This document shows positions 52,905 to 63,993 of a stretch of DNA of 64,000 nt, piece by piece (positions within the stretch are counted from its first letter, which is position 1; every line of letters starts with the position of its first letter). Under the pieces are notes generated by a model that was not told the origin of the DNA, ran no database searches, and saw only the letters and a program-made list of their open reading frames with translations. Where the stretch lies: assembly GCA_039820545.1 (NCBI GenBank), contig JBCBPW010000001.1, positions 124,001 through 188,000 on the forward strand, read 5' to 3'. Source of the DNA: JALEFZ01 sp039820545 (GTDB taxonomy: Bacteria; Bacteroidota; Bacteroidia; J057). The translations under genes and the position numbers were made by a program.

Positions 52905-55900
52905 ATGTACCCACTTAAAACGCTACCATTTTCGTTATTCGTTGCAATATGGTGTCTTGGCTCCTTGGCATTGGCGCAGCCTGTGCCTACCTCCAGCATC
53001 TCCATACCTGCAGAAGAATTCATCAACGAACAGTTTTGCTACACAGCTGACTTTAGCCTCAGCGGGGATCCGGGCTATGGGCCCTACCTACGGATCATGG
53101 TTCCCCCTGGTGCCACCATCAACAGCATTCAATTCTTAGGGAGTAGCCTTACCTTTACCAAGGTAGGAGCCTTTCCAAGTGGGACTATTGCACTTGAGGA
53201 TCCCATCAGTAAAGACTCCGTGCGTGCTACTGACGGAGCCGATGCTGGAGACACCCTTTTTATTGCAGATCTGCCCGTGGGTTCAGTAGTTGCTACCACC
53301 CCAGAACTCACAGTCTCCGTTTGCGCTACATTCAATGATGAGGCGACCCTAGATTCGAACTATACGTTCAAAGTCCAACCTGCACTCGAATTTGGAGACA
53401 CCCCCACAGGAGCTAATGGACCTTTATATGGAACGACTGTCACGGGACAGTCCAAACCTATTTTACTTCAGTTTACCAAAACCAATAATGCCCCTGAAAA
53501 TGAACGCCCTCCTGGACCTGATTGGCCTTATCAGTATACGGTTGCAGTAGATGTGGCCAATGCAAAAACCCTTACAGGACTCACCTTTACGGATATTATC
53601 CCTTCCAATGTGGACTACGTGGGCAACCTTACCATCACAGGAGGGACAGGATGCTCAGTCAATTATACGCCTGGCTCAAGGACGATCTCGGGAACTTGTA
53701 CAAGTGTGACAGGTACAACAGGAGCTGGAGAGATACAAATCCAATACGAGGTATATGTCCAGGATATTTTGGACGAGACTTCCTGTGCCAAAGGAGAGGT
53801 CATCAACTCGGCTGCATTCTCTGGAACCTATGAAAGCTCCCTTGTTACACCTGATTCCGCTCGTGACACACTGGAAGTGGAGCATCTAAGTATCCAAACC
53901 AGTGCCAGTCCTTCTTCTGTACTACCTGATGATACCATCACCTATACGACAGTCTTTCAAGTGACAGACTTTGACAGCGCAGCAGGGAATCTCAATCCTG
54001 TCAATAGCTTCGTTTTACAGGAAGTCTTGCCAGGAGGAGTATCTTTCATATCAGATGTGAATCCTACCATCACGCTATCAGGTGGTACGACATTGGGTGC
54101 GACGACGATCACGCCTGTGGTAGATACCATCAGTGGAGATACAGTCAGGTTGACATTTGACATTCACGCTGTCACTGGAGACATCGCTGCTGGGACATCT
54201 GGCACCTTAACTTATAAGACACTGGTAAGACAGACATATGACTTCGCTGGCAGTAATCCCTTACTTGCAAGAGATAACCTGAATAAGACTGTATTGGGGA
54301 CTTATGACTTATCGGGGAAAGCCAGCGGATGTACCGATAACTCCTCTGCATCCGTCGCCATCACAGATCAGACACCCAGCCTGACGATACTCAACAGTCC
54401 CGACAATGGTACCTGTTACATCCCAAGGGAAGTTGTTACATTTAAATTAACCTTGGTGATCCCGTCAGGAGATACTGAAGGCATCATTTTTGACAACTTT
54501 TTCCCCCTTCCTGTATTTGACGTATCAGATCTCGATACAGATAATTTCGGTTCGAGTTTTGATATTCGCTTGGCTCCAGACCATACCGACAACAGTTTTG
54601 TTCCTTCTACCACCAACATTACCAAAAATACCTCCCAAAACTCAGTTCGCATTGAGTGGCCAAATCTGGATGGAGCCACTACTTCTAAAACATTGTCTCT
54701 ATACATCGATCTCCCCATCGACTATCAGCCTTTTGATGATGGATTATTGCTTTCCAACATTTTCCAATATCAAACCCAAAATAGTTCTGGAAATACAGCG
54801 GACTCTCTACTCATCGTTTACCTAAACTTGTGCGCACCTGATCTGGAGATTGTAAAAGGGGTTTCCAGCACGACAGGTAATGGAACACTAGATCCTTCAC
54901 CTGTACAAAATCCAGTCAATAGCGACATCAACAATGTAGAAGCAGGCGATGAGGTGACCTTTGTGATCACGGCCATCAATAAAGGGGGAGCCAAGGCATA
55001 TGATGTCAATGTCAGAGATTCTATTCCACAAGGCGTAGAAAACTGCGCACTTGCGACCACCAATCCACTCAAGTATGGGGATGGAACTGCATTGGGGGTA
55101 TCTGAGTACAGCGGCAGCCCTTTTGATGTAGGAGGATTAACGATTGATAGCTTATTTGCTAGTGGGGACGGTTCCAGACGCGATACAGTAACAGTAACCT
55201 GTTCGTGTGACATCAGTAGCAACATACCACCAGACACCACATTCTTTAATTATGGTAAGACAAAGTGGCGCTCTGCTCCCGTAGCCGAACAGCCCGATGC
55301 GAACCAATTCTCCCAGGTTCAAGATAGCTCAAGCTTGAAGAGTAGTCGTCCAAGTTTGACAAAATCACTCATCGCCATTTCCCCCAATGGGTCGGTTAAT
55401 AATGACATCGTCGTACCAGGCGATACGGTTACCTATCGACTAGATGTTACACTTTCTGAGGGAACTACGCCTGCGCTCGTCATCTCAGATACGCTACCTG
55501 AGGGTTTTTTGTATGTGACAGGATCTGTGGCGGTAGATGATGCAGGGTTTGCGGGTACAGTTACAGGTACGCCTAGCATCAGTTCGAGTGGGGATGGCAC
55601 CTCTGGAAATGCACAAACCGTGGCATTCTCCTTTGGTAACACCCTTACCACCAGCAACAACAACAATACAGACAACAGCTTTTCGGTGACTCTCAAGGCC
55701 GTAGTATTGAATAATTCAGCGAATGATGGAGCCACCACCTTACAGTCAAAAACCAACATAGCTGAGATCACCTATACAGGAGTTGAAAGTCCTGCTATCA
55801 ATGCCTCGGACCAAACTGATCTAGGAGAACCTGACGTGGCTATCAGCTTAGATATTACACCTGGTACAGGTTCAGATGGAGGAGATGTCCTCACCTTTAC

Positions 55901-58900
55901 GATCACTTTGGATAACAATGGGACCACTCCTGCTTATGATTTGACTGTCACAGATAATCTAGATGGGCTGGACAATTTCCTTGATCTAACAAGTGTCATC
56001 AATACCACTGCTTCCTTGGGCGATTGGTCCTTTAGTGACATAGCAGGTACCGTGACATTCAGTCTCACAGGAGGAGATTCTCTCCAAGCAGGGGGGCAGC
56101 AGATATTTACCTTTACCGTAGAGTTGGACGACAATGTAACGCCCAATACCACTTACCAAAATGAAGTAAGTGTTACAGGAACCAGTAATCCTGGCACCCC
56201 CCCTCAAGAGCGAAGTACTACAGCTAATGCCACTGACAACATCACCACGACACTTCCAGCTGTGGCCAAATCTCTCCAAGCGGTTTCTCCCGATGGTTCA
56301 GCTACTACAGGAACCAATGTCACTGTAGGAGATACGTTGATCTATAATCTTGATGTCACCCTTACAGAAGGGACGACCACCAACCTAATTGTAACAGATA
56401 ATTTACCCGCAGGCTTCGAATATGTGACTTACAACGTCGTAACAGGGACATTCAATGGATCGGTCAGTACTTCCCCCTCTGTAGGAACAAGCGGAACGGT
56501 CGGGACAGGTCAGACTGTCGCCTTAACTTTCTCAGGGAATACCACTACGACGGGTGATAACAATCCTGCGAATAATACCTTCAGAGTCGAGCTTACGGCC
56601 CTTGTAGCAGATGACAATGCAAATGATGCGGAGAATACACTTCAAAATAAAAACAATGAGGTGATTGTGAGCTCTAGTACCGTATCATCAGGTACGGTAA
56701 CGGCTAACTTTGCCATTGATTTTGCAGAACCTCAAGTGACCATCAACAAAAGCATCGACCAAGATACCTTAGATGCAGGTGATACATTGTTGGTCAGCCT
56801 GAGAATCAGGAATCTCGGGACAGGGATAGGACATGACGTCGTAGCGACAGACACGCTAGATGGAGATTTATTTGATCTCGCATCAGTGGTCTTAGTAGAT
56901 GCGGTAGGCTACACCTACAGTTACAGTAGCCCTGTGGTGAAATTTACCCTTGATACGATTGCCGTCAATGCCGATGATGTCCTAAGCTTCAAAGTGGCGG
57001 TCAAGAACGGTGTGATCACAGGTACGACCTTCCAAAATCAAGGCATCGTGACAGCCTCCACCCAAGCGGGGATACCCACCATAGAGAGAAGCAATACAAG
57101 ACAAAATACAGAGACCCTCTATACTCGTGGAGTTCCTGTGATGGAAAAAACCCTCCTGAGTTCTACGGATGTGAATACAGGGAATACCCAGGCGAGTATT
57201 GGGGAGGTGCTGACGTATCAGATTGCGATCACCTTTCCTGAGGGCCTTACCAAGGAAAATGGTACAGATCCACTAGTAACAGACACCCTTCCTGCAGGAT
57301 TCCAATATTTCTCCTCTCCCTCTCAATCTGCTAGGATCTCAGCTGTGGCAGATTTCAATGGTGGGGAAATCATTACCTCACTCGCAGGTACGGTCAACGG
57401 AACACCTGTTGCAATTACGCCCACTATCAGTGGGAGTGTTGGGACGGGACAAATCCTTGGGTTCGATATAGGGGATGTGACCAACAATGACGACCAAGTC
57501 ACCAACGATACAGATGCCGAGCAGTTGATCATTACCTATGAAGCATTGGTACTGAACACAACGGATAACAATGCGGGTAATTCGAAGTCAAATGTCGTAT
57601 CCCTACAGTATCAAGATGGAGATGGGAATGCCCTCAATAGTAAAGATACTGTGACACTGACGCTTCAAGAACCTGACTTGGGGATGTCCACAACTTTGGC
57701 TCCTGCAGGTGGTGATGCATCTGGAATGGAAGTAGTAACCATTACGACTAAATTCTTTAACAGCAACACTGGCAATGCCACCACAGCCTATGACTTGATT
57801 TTCAGTGATGACTTACCTGATGGCTTCCTGGGGACAGGTGCTGGCGCAAATGCACCTGCCATCGTTTCTGCTACCTACACGGGTGATGGATCAGATATAA
57901 GTGCTTGTTTCGAATTTGGCGGGGACGGCAACGAATTGATCTTCGACGCGAGCAATGGAGGCTGTACACTGGATTCTTTAGATCCTGGCGATACCTTGAT
58001 CATGGTTTACACAGCTGTGATTGATAGCTTGACGGACTTTAATGAAACACTTACGACCAACCCTTCTGGTCAAGGGACAAGTCAAGATGGCGCGACGGGA
58101 AATACTTCTACAGGAGGGAATACCGCTGGAACTGCCGATGCCGATGATGGGGAACGTACAGGTTCTGCTAGCAACAACACCAGTGGCCAAGCAGTCAATG
58201 ACCTTAATACTACGGCCTCTGACAATATCACACTCGTAGAGCCGAGCTTGACCAAGACAGGTGATACCAATTTAGCCATTGGGGACTCTACAACCATGAC
58301 GGTGACCGTTGCCCTACCGGGAGGTACAGCAGAAAGCTTTGTCATCACAGACGACCTACCCGCAGGGCTGAAGTATACGGGAGAGAATGTCTCGATCACC
58401 TTGCCTAGTGGCGTATTTGCAGATACTCCTTCACCCTCTACGACAGCAGATGATGATCCTGTGATTTGGAACTTTGGTACGGTGACCAATACCAATAGTA
58501 CTTCACAAAATGTAATCATCAGTTATGAAGTAGAAGTACGAAATCTCATAGGCAACCAAAATGCAACAGACTTGACCAATACCGCGACACTTACTTACAC
58601 AGGTTCTAGCGGAAGTGCCAATCTGAGTGATGAGGCAACTGTAACCGTAATTGAGCCCAATCTGACCATTGAAATTGAAGATGGAGGAGGGAGCTACGGA
58701 GCAGGAAGTACCATTCCCTATACGATCAGAATAATCAATGATGATAATGGGGCGACAGCCTATGGGGTAGATTTCTCTTCCATCATCCCCGCAGAGCTGC
58801 TGGGAGGAAGCAGTCCATTCTATGACAACATCCTCATTATCAATACAGATGGTTCTGTGGTCTTGACGGGTACAGGCACAGCCGTCGCGGCAGGCGATGT

Positions 58901-61900
58901 CACTTTGGGCACGAGTATCAATACAGGAGACTTACTTTCCTTAGCGGACTTTGACATCCCTTCAGGAGATACGTTGACGATTACCTTTGATGCAACTGTG
59001 ATCAGTGATGCCGTGGCAGGAGCTAGTTTTGTGATCAATGCCAGTGGGGATTACAATAGCCTACTCAGTAACGATAGTAGGGGGAGAGACAATTCTACTA
59101 ACCCTGGAACAGTAGACGACGACGTCAATACAGACCTCAACAACTACGAGGAATCGGGAAGCGTCACAACCGCACTTACAGCTACTGTCGCTATTATCAA
59201 AGAACTAAATAGCTCTTTTAGCAACAATGATTTTACCATAGGAGATGACATCATTTACGACATCAAAGTGGCCATTCCAGAAGGTGTGGTCAATAATGTG
59301 GTCATTGTAGATTCGCTACCAGCTGGCCTGGGCTTCTTATCCGCCTCACGTACAGGAGGTATCAACATGGTCTTTAGCAGCGCCATGACAAATGACGGCG
59401 TAGTCAATAGTGCAGGTAAAATTACATTTGACCTCAAAAATGTCACCAACACAGCTGATGCGGATGTGACCAATGATACCCTCACCTTGACTTTGACGGT
59501 ACAAGTATTAGATGATGGGGTAGAAATTGTAGCGGGGAATACAAAGGACAATGAAGCCTCTGTCACAACCAGTGTCAATACTTCAGCGGTCGTCTCCAAT
59601 ACCGTGACGATCGACATCATTGAGCCTAATTTATCCGTAAGCATTACGCCTTCCAATGCCACTCCTTCCTTGGGTGAGGAGGTCACGTTTACTGTATCTA
59701 TCGACAATACAGGTGGTGCGACGGCGCATGACATCGACTTGGCTTCTGTGCTAAAAGACCTCTACCTGACTTATAGCGGCAGCTTCAATGCGAATGGGAG
59801 CGGTTTTAGCATAGATCCATCTAATATAGACAGCTTGGTATTTTCAGCCGATAATTTAGCTGTAGGTGGCAGTGTCTCTTTCACCTTTACGGCAACTGTA
59901 GACTCCTCTGCGACCTTAGATTCCGCTTTCACTGTAAATATTGGGTTGACCGACTCATATGATACACAAGACGGTACGCCTAGCAATCCACGCGTAGAAA
60001 GGAGTTATAATGTTACGGCTAATACTTCGCTTACACCTACCTTAAAGGGGATTGATGCACAAAAAACCGTCGCCTACAATGATGCGAATACCAATGGACA
60101 ATTAGATCCACTAGAAACCCTTACGTATACAGTTGTCCTGATGAATAATACAGGTGCTGCTGCTGCAAATGTCGTATTCACAGACGACCTTCCAGCCAAT
60201 ATTACCTATGTAAGTAGCTCTCTTTCGAGTAGCGCAGGTACAACCGATGATGCAAATGCTCCTATCCTTTCAGTAGATGTGGGCACTATGACCATCGGTG
60301 CATCCGTGACCATCTCCTTCCAAGCTACAGTCAATGGTGGTACTACAAATGGTACGTTCATCTCTAATCAGGGAAGTGTAGACTCTGATCAAACTGAGCC
60401 TGAGCCTACGGATCTGGATGGCATTGATGGCAATGGCGATCAACCGACAGATATCATTGTGGGTCCTAGGCCATCACTTGTGGATGACATCTATGCACAG
60501 AAGGTAGTAGAATGGCTGACCGATACGGACAATAGTACGGATGTAACAGCTACGGATGTGGTGCGCTACACCTTTATCTTGGAAAATAAAGGAAATACCC
60601 AGCTAACCAATGTCAGCTTGACAGATGGTATCCCTACAGGACTGAGCTTTTCATCTGCTAGTACGCCTACAGAGGGATCGCTCAATACAGGAAGCTACCC
60701 CAATATCACATGGTCAGGGATCACGCTAGATGTAGGCGAAGTGGCTACGGTTACTTTGGATGTGACAATTGATGCCATCACAGGTGCCACTACCACATTT
60801 ACCAATCAAGGAAGTGTAGACTCAGACCAAACAGATCCTGCTTCTACAGATAGTAATGGAGATCCTACGGATGGGAATCAGCCTACTGTATTTGAAGCGG
60901 TGAATAGCGGTACTGCTGCCCCTAATTTGGACGTAGAGAAGCGTTGGGTGCAGACGGTGGATAGCGATGGGGATGGCTTAGTCGATCCCACAGATACCTA
61001 CCGATATAGCATTGTGGTTACGAATACAGGCTCAGCGCCTGCAACAGACGTCAACTTTACAGATGCAGCACCTACGAATACCATTTTGACAGGGGATTCG
61101 GTGATCACGAGCCAAGGTATAGTTGTGACTGAAACCTCCGCATCAATCGAGGTAAATGTAGGAACGCTTGACCCTGGAGGTTCGGCTATTATCACATTTG
61201 AAGTCAGCCCTACAGGTGCCTCAGATGGTGAGCTGATTCCCAATCAGGCGGCGATTACCTCCTCCAACGTGAATGGAGGCACGGCAATCAATAGTGACGA
61301 CAATGCAGATGACTCAGATGGCATCAATCCTACCCAAACACCCGTCTACACTGGCTTGGGACCCTTGGACGCGGGAGATTTGAGCAAAAGTTTGACTGGT
61401 ACAAGCGAAGGCGGAAGTGCAGGAACCGACGTCCTCATTGGGGAAGTCCTGACCTATGAGCTATCCATCGTCGTCCCAAAAGGGAATCTATCCCAAGCAG
61501 CCCTGATTGATACCTTGCCTTTAGGATTACGATATATATCCAGTTCGGCCACATTAACCCCAACGTTTAATACCAGCCTCAATGCCTCAGAGAATCCAGG
61601 GAGTGTCAATGGTACAAGTAGTGGTTCTGCCGTGTCCCTCACGGATGGAACAGATATTTCGATTGACGGAGATACAGCCATTTTTGTCTTCCTGGGAGAT
61701 CTGATCAATTCAGATACAGATGGAACAGATGAAAGCTACGTTCTCTCTCTACAAGCGGTAGTGGCCAATGAATCGGGTATAGGAAATGATGCAGGACAAA
61801 GCTTGACGAACAAAGGCAACTTCAGTTTCATTGATGGTTTAAGCCAAAATCAAACTTTTGCCGCTTCATCCAACCCATCTGTTACGATCATAGAATCCAA

Positions 61901-63929
61901 TGTGGGACTGACCAAAGTCGGCAGCAGCAGTTGGATTCTCACTGCGGGAGGTGAGATTGAATATACAGTCACCGTCTCCAATCCTTCGGGAACCAACGTA
62001 GCCACAGCTTACGATGTCGTGGTTACAGATACTCTGCCATTTGATGCGGATGAATGGACATCAGTCAGTGTACAAAGTAGCAGTGGAACAGGAACTACAG
62101 GAGCCATTACCAATAATTCTGATTTACCTAACGGGAGATTAAGCTTTGCTATCGACTCCATTCCTGTAGGAGAAACCTTCACGCTAGTCTTCCGCGCATC
62201 AGCGGACGGTATACCTAAGCTGACACTGGAAGCAGATTCCCTAGATAATACAGCTTGGGTAAGTACATCCTCTCTGCCAGGTACGCGGGGAACAGGAGAT
62301 GCGACACCTGGTAATTCTGGAACAGCCAATGGAGAAAGAACCGCATCAGGAGCCAATGCAGATTCAGATTATTTGGCACAAGCGACGGCTGCCCTTACAG
62401 TATTAGATCTGGCTTTCAGCAAAAGTATTCTCAATGCCCAAACCAATTATGCTATTGGGGATACCATCGAGTACCAGCTAGCCATAGCTGTGCCTGATGG
62501 AGTGAGCAGCACCAATCACGTCATCCAAGATGCCTTTCCCGTGGGCGTAGCCTATATCAGCAATAGCTTGCTCAATGCACCTGGTAACAACTATCCTTCA
62601 GGCATTGTCACAGATCCTGGGGTTGATTTCACCTTGTCAGGCTCCACAGCAGATACGCTCCAGCTAACCTTAGGGAGCATCTCAAACTCCACAGGTTCAG
62701 CCGATACTATCCGTTTGACATATTGGGGGATCGTCTCCAATGTTATGACCAACCAGTACAATGTCTCGACGACCATCGGTACAGAGTTGGAAAACTTTGC
62801 CCAAGATCAATTCTCCAATCCCATTGACCCTGACGGTCCGTTTACAGATACGATGACAGACAGTGCGACGACCGCTGTGGGAGAACCTCATTTGGCCATC
62901 ACCAATGTCATCATTGGAGGAGATCAAGTACAGGGAGGTACGATGAATTTCTCTGTGACAATTACAAATGATGGTGCTGGAACAGCGTACGATATCGTTG
63001 CCTCTGATGTGGCGACCCAATACCTCGAAAATATCACCAACATCGTGATAAGCGCCAGTTCTGGAGGGGTGATACTCCCTACAGGATTCACTAGCGATGG
63101 TACCTCATGGTCTACTTCTGAATTTACGATACCTGTCGGAGGGTCGATTACCGTGACCTTCTCAGCAGACATTGCAGGGAATGCACCGATTGGGACAAAT
63201 ATTGCTCCCAATACCGTCACAGCCACTTATTCTAGCCAGCAAGGAACAAGTGCTACCGTAGAGCGAGATGGTTCAGATGGTGGAGAACAAGATGATGGCG
63301 TCAATCTCAACAACTACAATGTAGAGGCAGATCCCAGTGCGACGTTGACCGTATTCCCTATTGAATTGCTCAGTTTTGACGCACGGTGGAAGGATGATCG
63401 CCAGCAAGATGCCCTGATAGAATGGGAAACAGCGAGTGAATTGAACAACAATTTCTTTCTTGTCGAACGAAGCTTCAATGGCGTGAACTGGGAGGCAATT
63501 GGACAGGTGAAAGGTGCAGGTACAAGTACCCAACCCTTAGGGTATTCATGGGCGGATCGGGGAATTGGTTTCTCCGCCACAGATTCCACTATTTTCTATC
63601 GTCTCTATCAGGTAGACTTTGATGGGACGGGAAGTCATTCATCTACGATAGAGTTGGTGGTCTCACAGGTTACCTCGCGCTTAGTAGTAAAGCCCAATCC
63701 CTTTACGGATGAGTTTGAGTTGATCCTTACAGGTAAATTAAAAATGAGGAATATGACCCTTTCGGATAGCAGAGGGCGTGAAGTTCTGAGATATGAGGGT
63801 ATTTCTCCTGCCAACGGACGCAAATTGACTTTGGGTGGTCTCTCCTATCTAGCACCAGGAATATACCTCTTAACTGTTCAATTGGACAATGGAGAACGAA
63901 AAACACTGAAACTCAGGAAGCGATTGTAA
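52905..63929 (+). CDS. Giant DUF11-repeat surface protein with T9SS sorting domain
   Basis: 3,674 residues from the ATG at 52905, which gives a good signal peptide (about 1-25, S-L-A-L-A-Q); the frame is open a further 48 bases. I count about 21 DUF11-like (conserved-repeat, Ig-like) domains of 120-190 residues. From the fifth on they mostly alternate between type A (K-S-L ... G-D-T-x-x-Y-x-L-x-V-x-x-x-E-G ... D-x-L-P-x-G-F-x-Y-V) and type B (E-P-x-V/L ... G-D-x-L-x-F-x-I ... A-Y-D-L/V-x-x-x-D). Many end in Asp/Asn/Gly-rich stretches that could bind Ca2+. Near the C-terminus comes the Bacteroidota module P-I-E-L-L-S-F-D-A ... W-E-T-A-S-E-L-N-N-N-F-F, then a T9SS sorting domain (K-P-N-P-F, P-G-I-Y-L-L-T-V). 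Probably a long surface stalk or adhesin; related domains can form isopeptide bonds, which I cannot confirm here. Confidence 0.88.
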   Translation: MYPLKTLPFSLFVAIWCLGSLALAQPVPTSSISIPAEEFINEQFCYTADFSLSGDPGYGPYLRIMVPPGATINSIQFLGSSLTFTKVGAFPSGTIALEDPISKDSVRATDGADAGDTLFIADLPVGSVVATTPELTVSVCATFNDEATLDSNYTFKVQPALEFGDTPTGANGPLYGTTVTGQSKPILLQFTKTNNAPENERPPGPDWPYQYTVAVDVANAKTLTGLTFTDIIPSNVDYVGNLTITGGTGCSVNYTPGSRTISGTCTSVTGTTGAGEIQIQYEVYVQDILDETSCAKGEVINSAAFSGTYESSLVTPDSARDTLEVEHLSIQTSASPSSVLPDDTITYTTVFQVTDFDSAAGNLNPVNSFVLQEVLPGGVSFISDVNPTITLSGGTTLGATTITPVVDTISGDTVRLTFDIHAVTGDIAAGTSGTLTYKTLVRQTYDFAGSNPLLARDNLNKTVLGTYDLSGKASGCTDNSSASVAITDQTPSLTILNSPDNGTCYIPREVVTFKLTLVIPSGDTEGIIFDNFFPLPVFDVSDLDTDNFGSSFDIRLAPDHTDNSFVPSTTNITKNTSQNSVRIEWPNLDGATTSKTLSLYIDLPIDYQPFDDGLLLSNIFQYQTQNSSGNTADSLLIVYLNLCAPDLEIVKGVSSTTGNGTLDPSPVQNPVNSDINNVEAGDEVTFVITAINKGGAKAYDVNVRDSIPQGVENCALATTNPLKYGDGTALGVSEYSGSPFDVGGLTIDSLFASGDGSRRDTVTVTCSCDISSNIPPDTTFFNYGKTKWRSAPVAEQPDANQFSQVQDSSSLKSSRPSLTKSLIAISPNGSVNNDIVVPGDTVTYRLDVTLSEGTTPALVISDTLPEGFLYVTGSVAVDDAGFAGTVTGTPSISSSGDGTSGNAQTVAFSFGNTLTTSNNNNTDNSFSVTLKAVVLNNSANDGATTLQSKTNIAEITYTGVESPAINASDQTDLGEPDVAISLDITPGTGSDGGDVLTFTITLDNNGTTPAYDLTVTDNLDGLDNFLDLTSVINTTASLGDWSFSDIAGTVTFSLTGGDSLQAGGQQIFTFTVELDDNVTPNTTYQNEVSVTGTSNPGTPPQERSTTANATDNITTTLPAVAKSLQAVSPDGSATTGTNVTVGDTLIYNLDVTLTEGTTTNLIVTDNLPAGFEYVTYNVVTGTFNGSVSTSPSVGTSGTVGTGQTVALTFSGNTTTTGDNNPANNTFRVELTALVADDNANDAENTLQNKNNEVIVSSSTVSSGTVTANFAIDFAEPQVTINKSIDQDTLDAGDTLLVSLRIRNLGTGIGHDVVATDTLDGDLFDLASVVLVDAVGYTYSYSSPVVKFTLDTIAVNADDVLSFKVAVKNGVITGTTFQNQGIVTASTQAGIPTIERSNTRQNTETLYTRGVPVMEKTLLSSTDVNTGNTQASIGEVLTYQIAITFPEGLTKENGTDPLVTDTLPAGFQYFSSPSQSARISAVADFNGGEIITSLAGTVNGTPVAITPTISGSVGTGQILGFDIGDVTNNDDQVTNDTDAEQLIITYEALVLNTTDNNAGNSKSNVVSLQYQDGDGNALNSKDTVTLTLQEPDLGMSTTLAPAGGDASGMEVVTITTKFFNSNTGNATTAYDLIFSDDLPDGFLGTGAGANAPAIVSATYTGDGSDISACFEFGGDGNELIFDASNGGCTLDSLDPGDTLIMVYTAVIDSLTDFNETLTTNPSGQGTSQDGATGNTSTGGNTAGTADADDGERTGSASNNTSGQAVNDLNTTASDNITLVEPSLTKTGDTNLAIGDSTTMTVTVALPGGTAESFVITDDLPAGLKYTGENVSITLPSGVFADTPSPSTTADDDPVIWNFGTVTNTNSTSQNVIISYEVEVRNLIGNQNATDLTNTATLTYTGSSGSANLSDEATVTVIEPNLTIEIEDGGGSYGAGSTIPYTIRIINDDNGATAYGVDFSSIIPAELLGGSSPFYDNILIINTDGSVVLTGTGTAVAAGDVTLGTSINTGDLLSLADFDIPSGDTLTITFDATVISDAVAGASFVINASGDYNSLLSNDSRGRDNSTNPGTVDDDVNTDLNNYEESGSVTTALTATVAIIKELNSSFSNNDFTIGDDIIYDIKVAIPEGVVNNVVIVDSLPAGLGFLSASRTGGINMVFSSAMTNDGVVNSAGKITFDLKNVTNTADADVTNDTLTLTLTVQVLDDGVEIVAGNTKDNEASVTTSVNTSAVVSNTVTIDIIEPNLSVSITPSNATPSLGEEVTFTVSIDNTGGATAHDIDLASVLKDLYLTYSGSFNANGSGFSIDPSNIDSLVFSADNLAVGGSVSFTFTATVDSSATLDSAFTVNIGLTDSYDTQDGTPSNPRVERSYNVTANTSLTPTLKGIDAQKTVAYNDANTNGQLDPLETLTYTVVLMNNTGAAAANVVFTDDLPANITYVSSSLSSSAGTTDDANAPILSVDVGTMTIGASVTISFQATVNGGTTNGTFISNQGSVDSDQTEPEPTDLDGIDGNGDQPTDIIVGPRPSLVDDIYAQKVVEWLTDTDNSTDVTATDVVRYTFILENKGNTQLTNVSLTDGIPTGLSFSSASTPTEGSLNTGSYPNITWSGITLDVGEVATVTLDVTIDAITGATTTFTNQGSVDSDQTDPASTDSNGDPTDGNQPTVFEAVNSGTAAPNLDVEKRWVQTVDSDGDGLVDPTDTYRYSIVVTNTGSAPATDVNFTDAAPTNTILTGDSVITSQGIVVTETSASIEVNVGTLDPGGSAIITFEVSPTGASDGELIPNQAAITSSNVNGGTAINSDDNADDSDGINPTQTPVYTGLGPLDAGDLSKSLTGTSEGGSAGTDVLIGEVLTYELSIVVPKGNLSQAALIDTLPLGLRYISSSATLTPTFNTSLNASENPGSVNGTSSGSAVSLTDGTDISIDGDTAIFVFLGDLINSDTDGTDESYVLSLQAVVANESGIGNDAGQSLTNKGNFSFIDGLSQNQTFAASSNPSVTIIESNVGLTKVGSSSWILTAGGEIEYTVTVSNPSGTNVATAYDVVVTDTLPFDADEWTSVSVQSSSGTGTTGAITNNSDLPNGRLSFAIDSIPVGETFTLVFRASADGIPKLTLEADSLDNTAWVSTSSLPGTRGTGDATPGNSGTANGERTASGANADSDYLAQATAALTVLDLAFSKSILNAQTNYAIGDTIEYQLAIAVPDGVSSTNHVIQDAFPVGVAYISNSLLNAPGNNYPSGIVTDPGVDFTLSGSTADTLQLTLGSISNSTGSADTIRLTYWGIVSNVMTNQYNVSTTIGTELENFAQDQFSNPIDPDGPFTDTMTDSATTAVGEPHLAITNVIIGGDQVQGGTMNFSVTITNDGAGTAYDIVASDVATQYLENITNIVISASSGGVILPTGFTSDGTSWSTSEFTIPVGGSITVTFSADIAGNAPIGTNIAPNTVTATYSSQQGTSATVERDGSDGGEQDDGVNLNNYNVEADPSATLTVFPIELLSFDARWKDDRQQDALIEWETASELNNNFFLVERSFNGVNWEAIGQVKGAGTSTQPLGYSWADRGIGFSATDSTIFYRLYQVDFDGTGSHSSTIELVVSQVTSRLVVKPNPFTDEFELILTGKLKMRNMTLSDSRGREVLRYEGISPANGRKLTLGGLSYLAPGIYLLTVQLDNGERKTLKLRKRL

Positions 63930-63955
63930 AGCTTCATCGTGTTTTTTTCCAAGAG

Positions 63956-63993
63956 TGAGGGCGATTCCCAAGTGGGAAATCGCCCTCATTTTG
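63956..63993 (+). terminator. Strong intrinsic terminator after the DUF11 giant
   Basis: TGAGGGCGATTCCC (63956-63969) pairs with GGGAAATCGCCCTCA (63974-63988) with one bulged A and an AAGT loop, followed by TTTT. It lies 26 bases past the stop. Confidence 0.92.
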
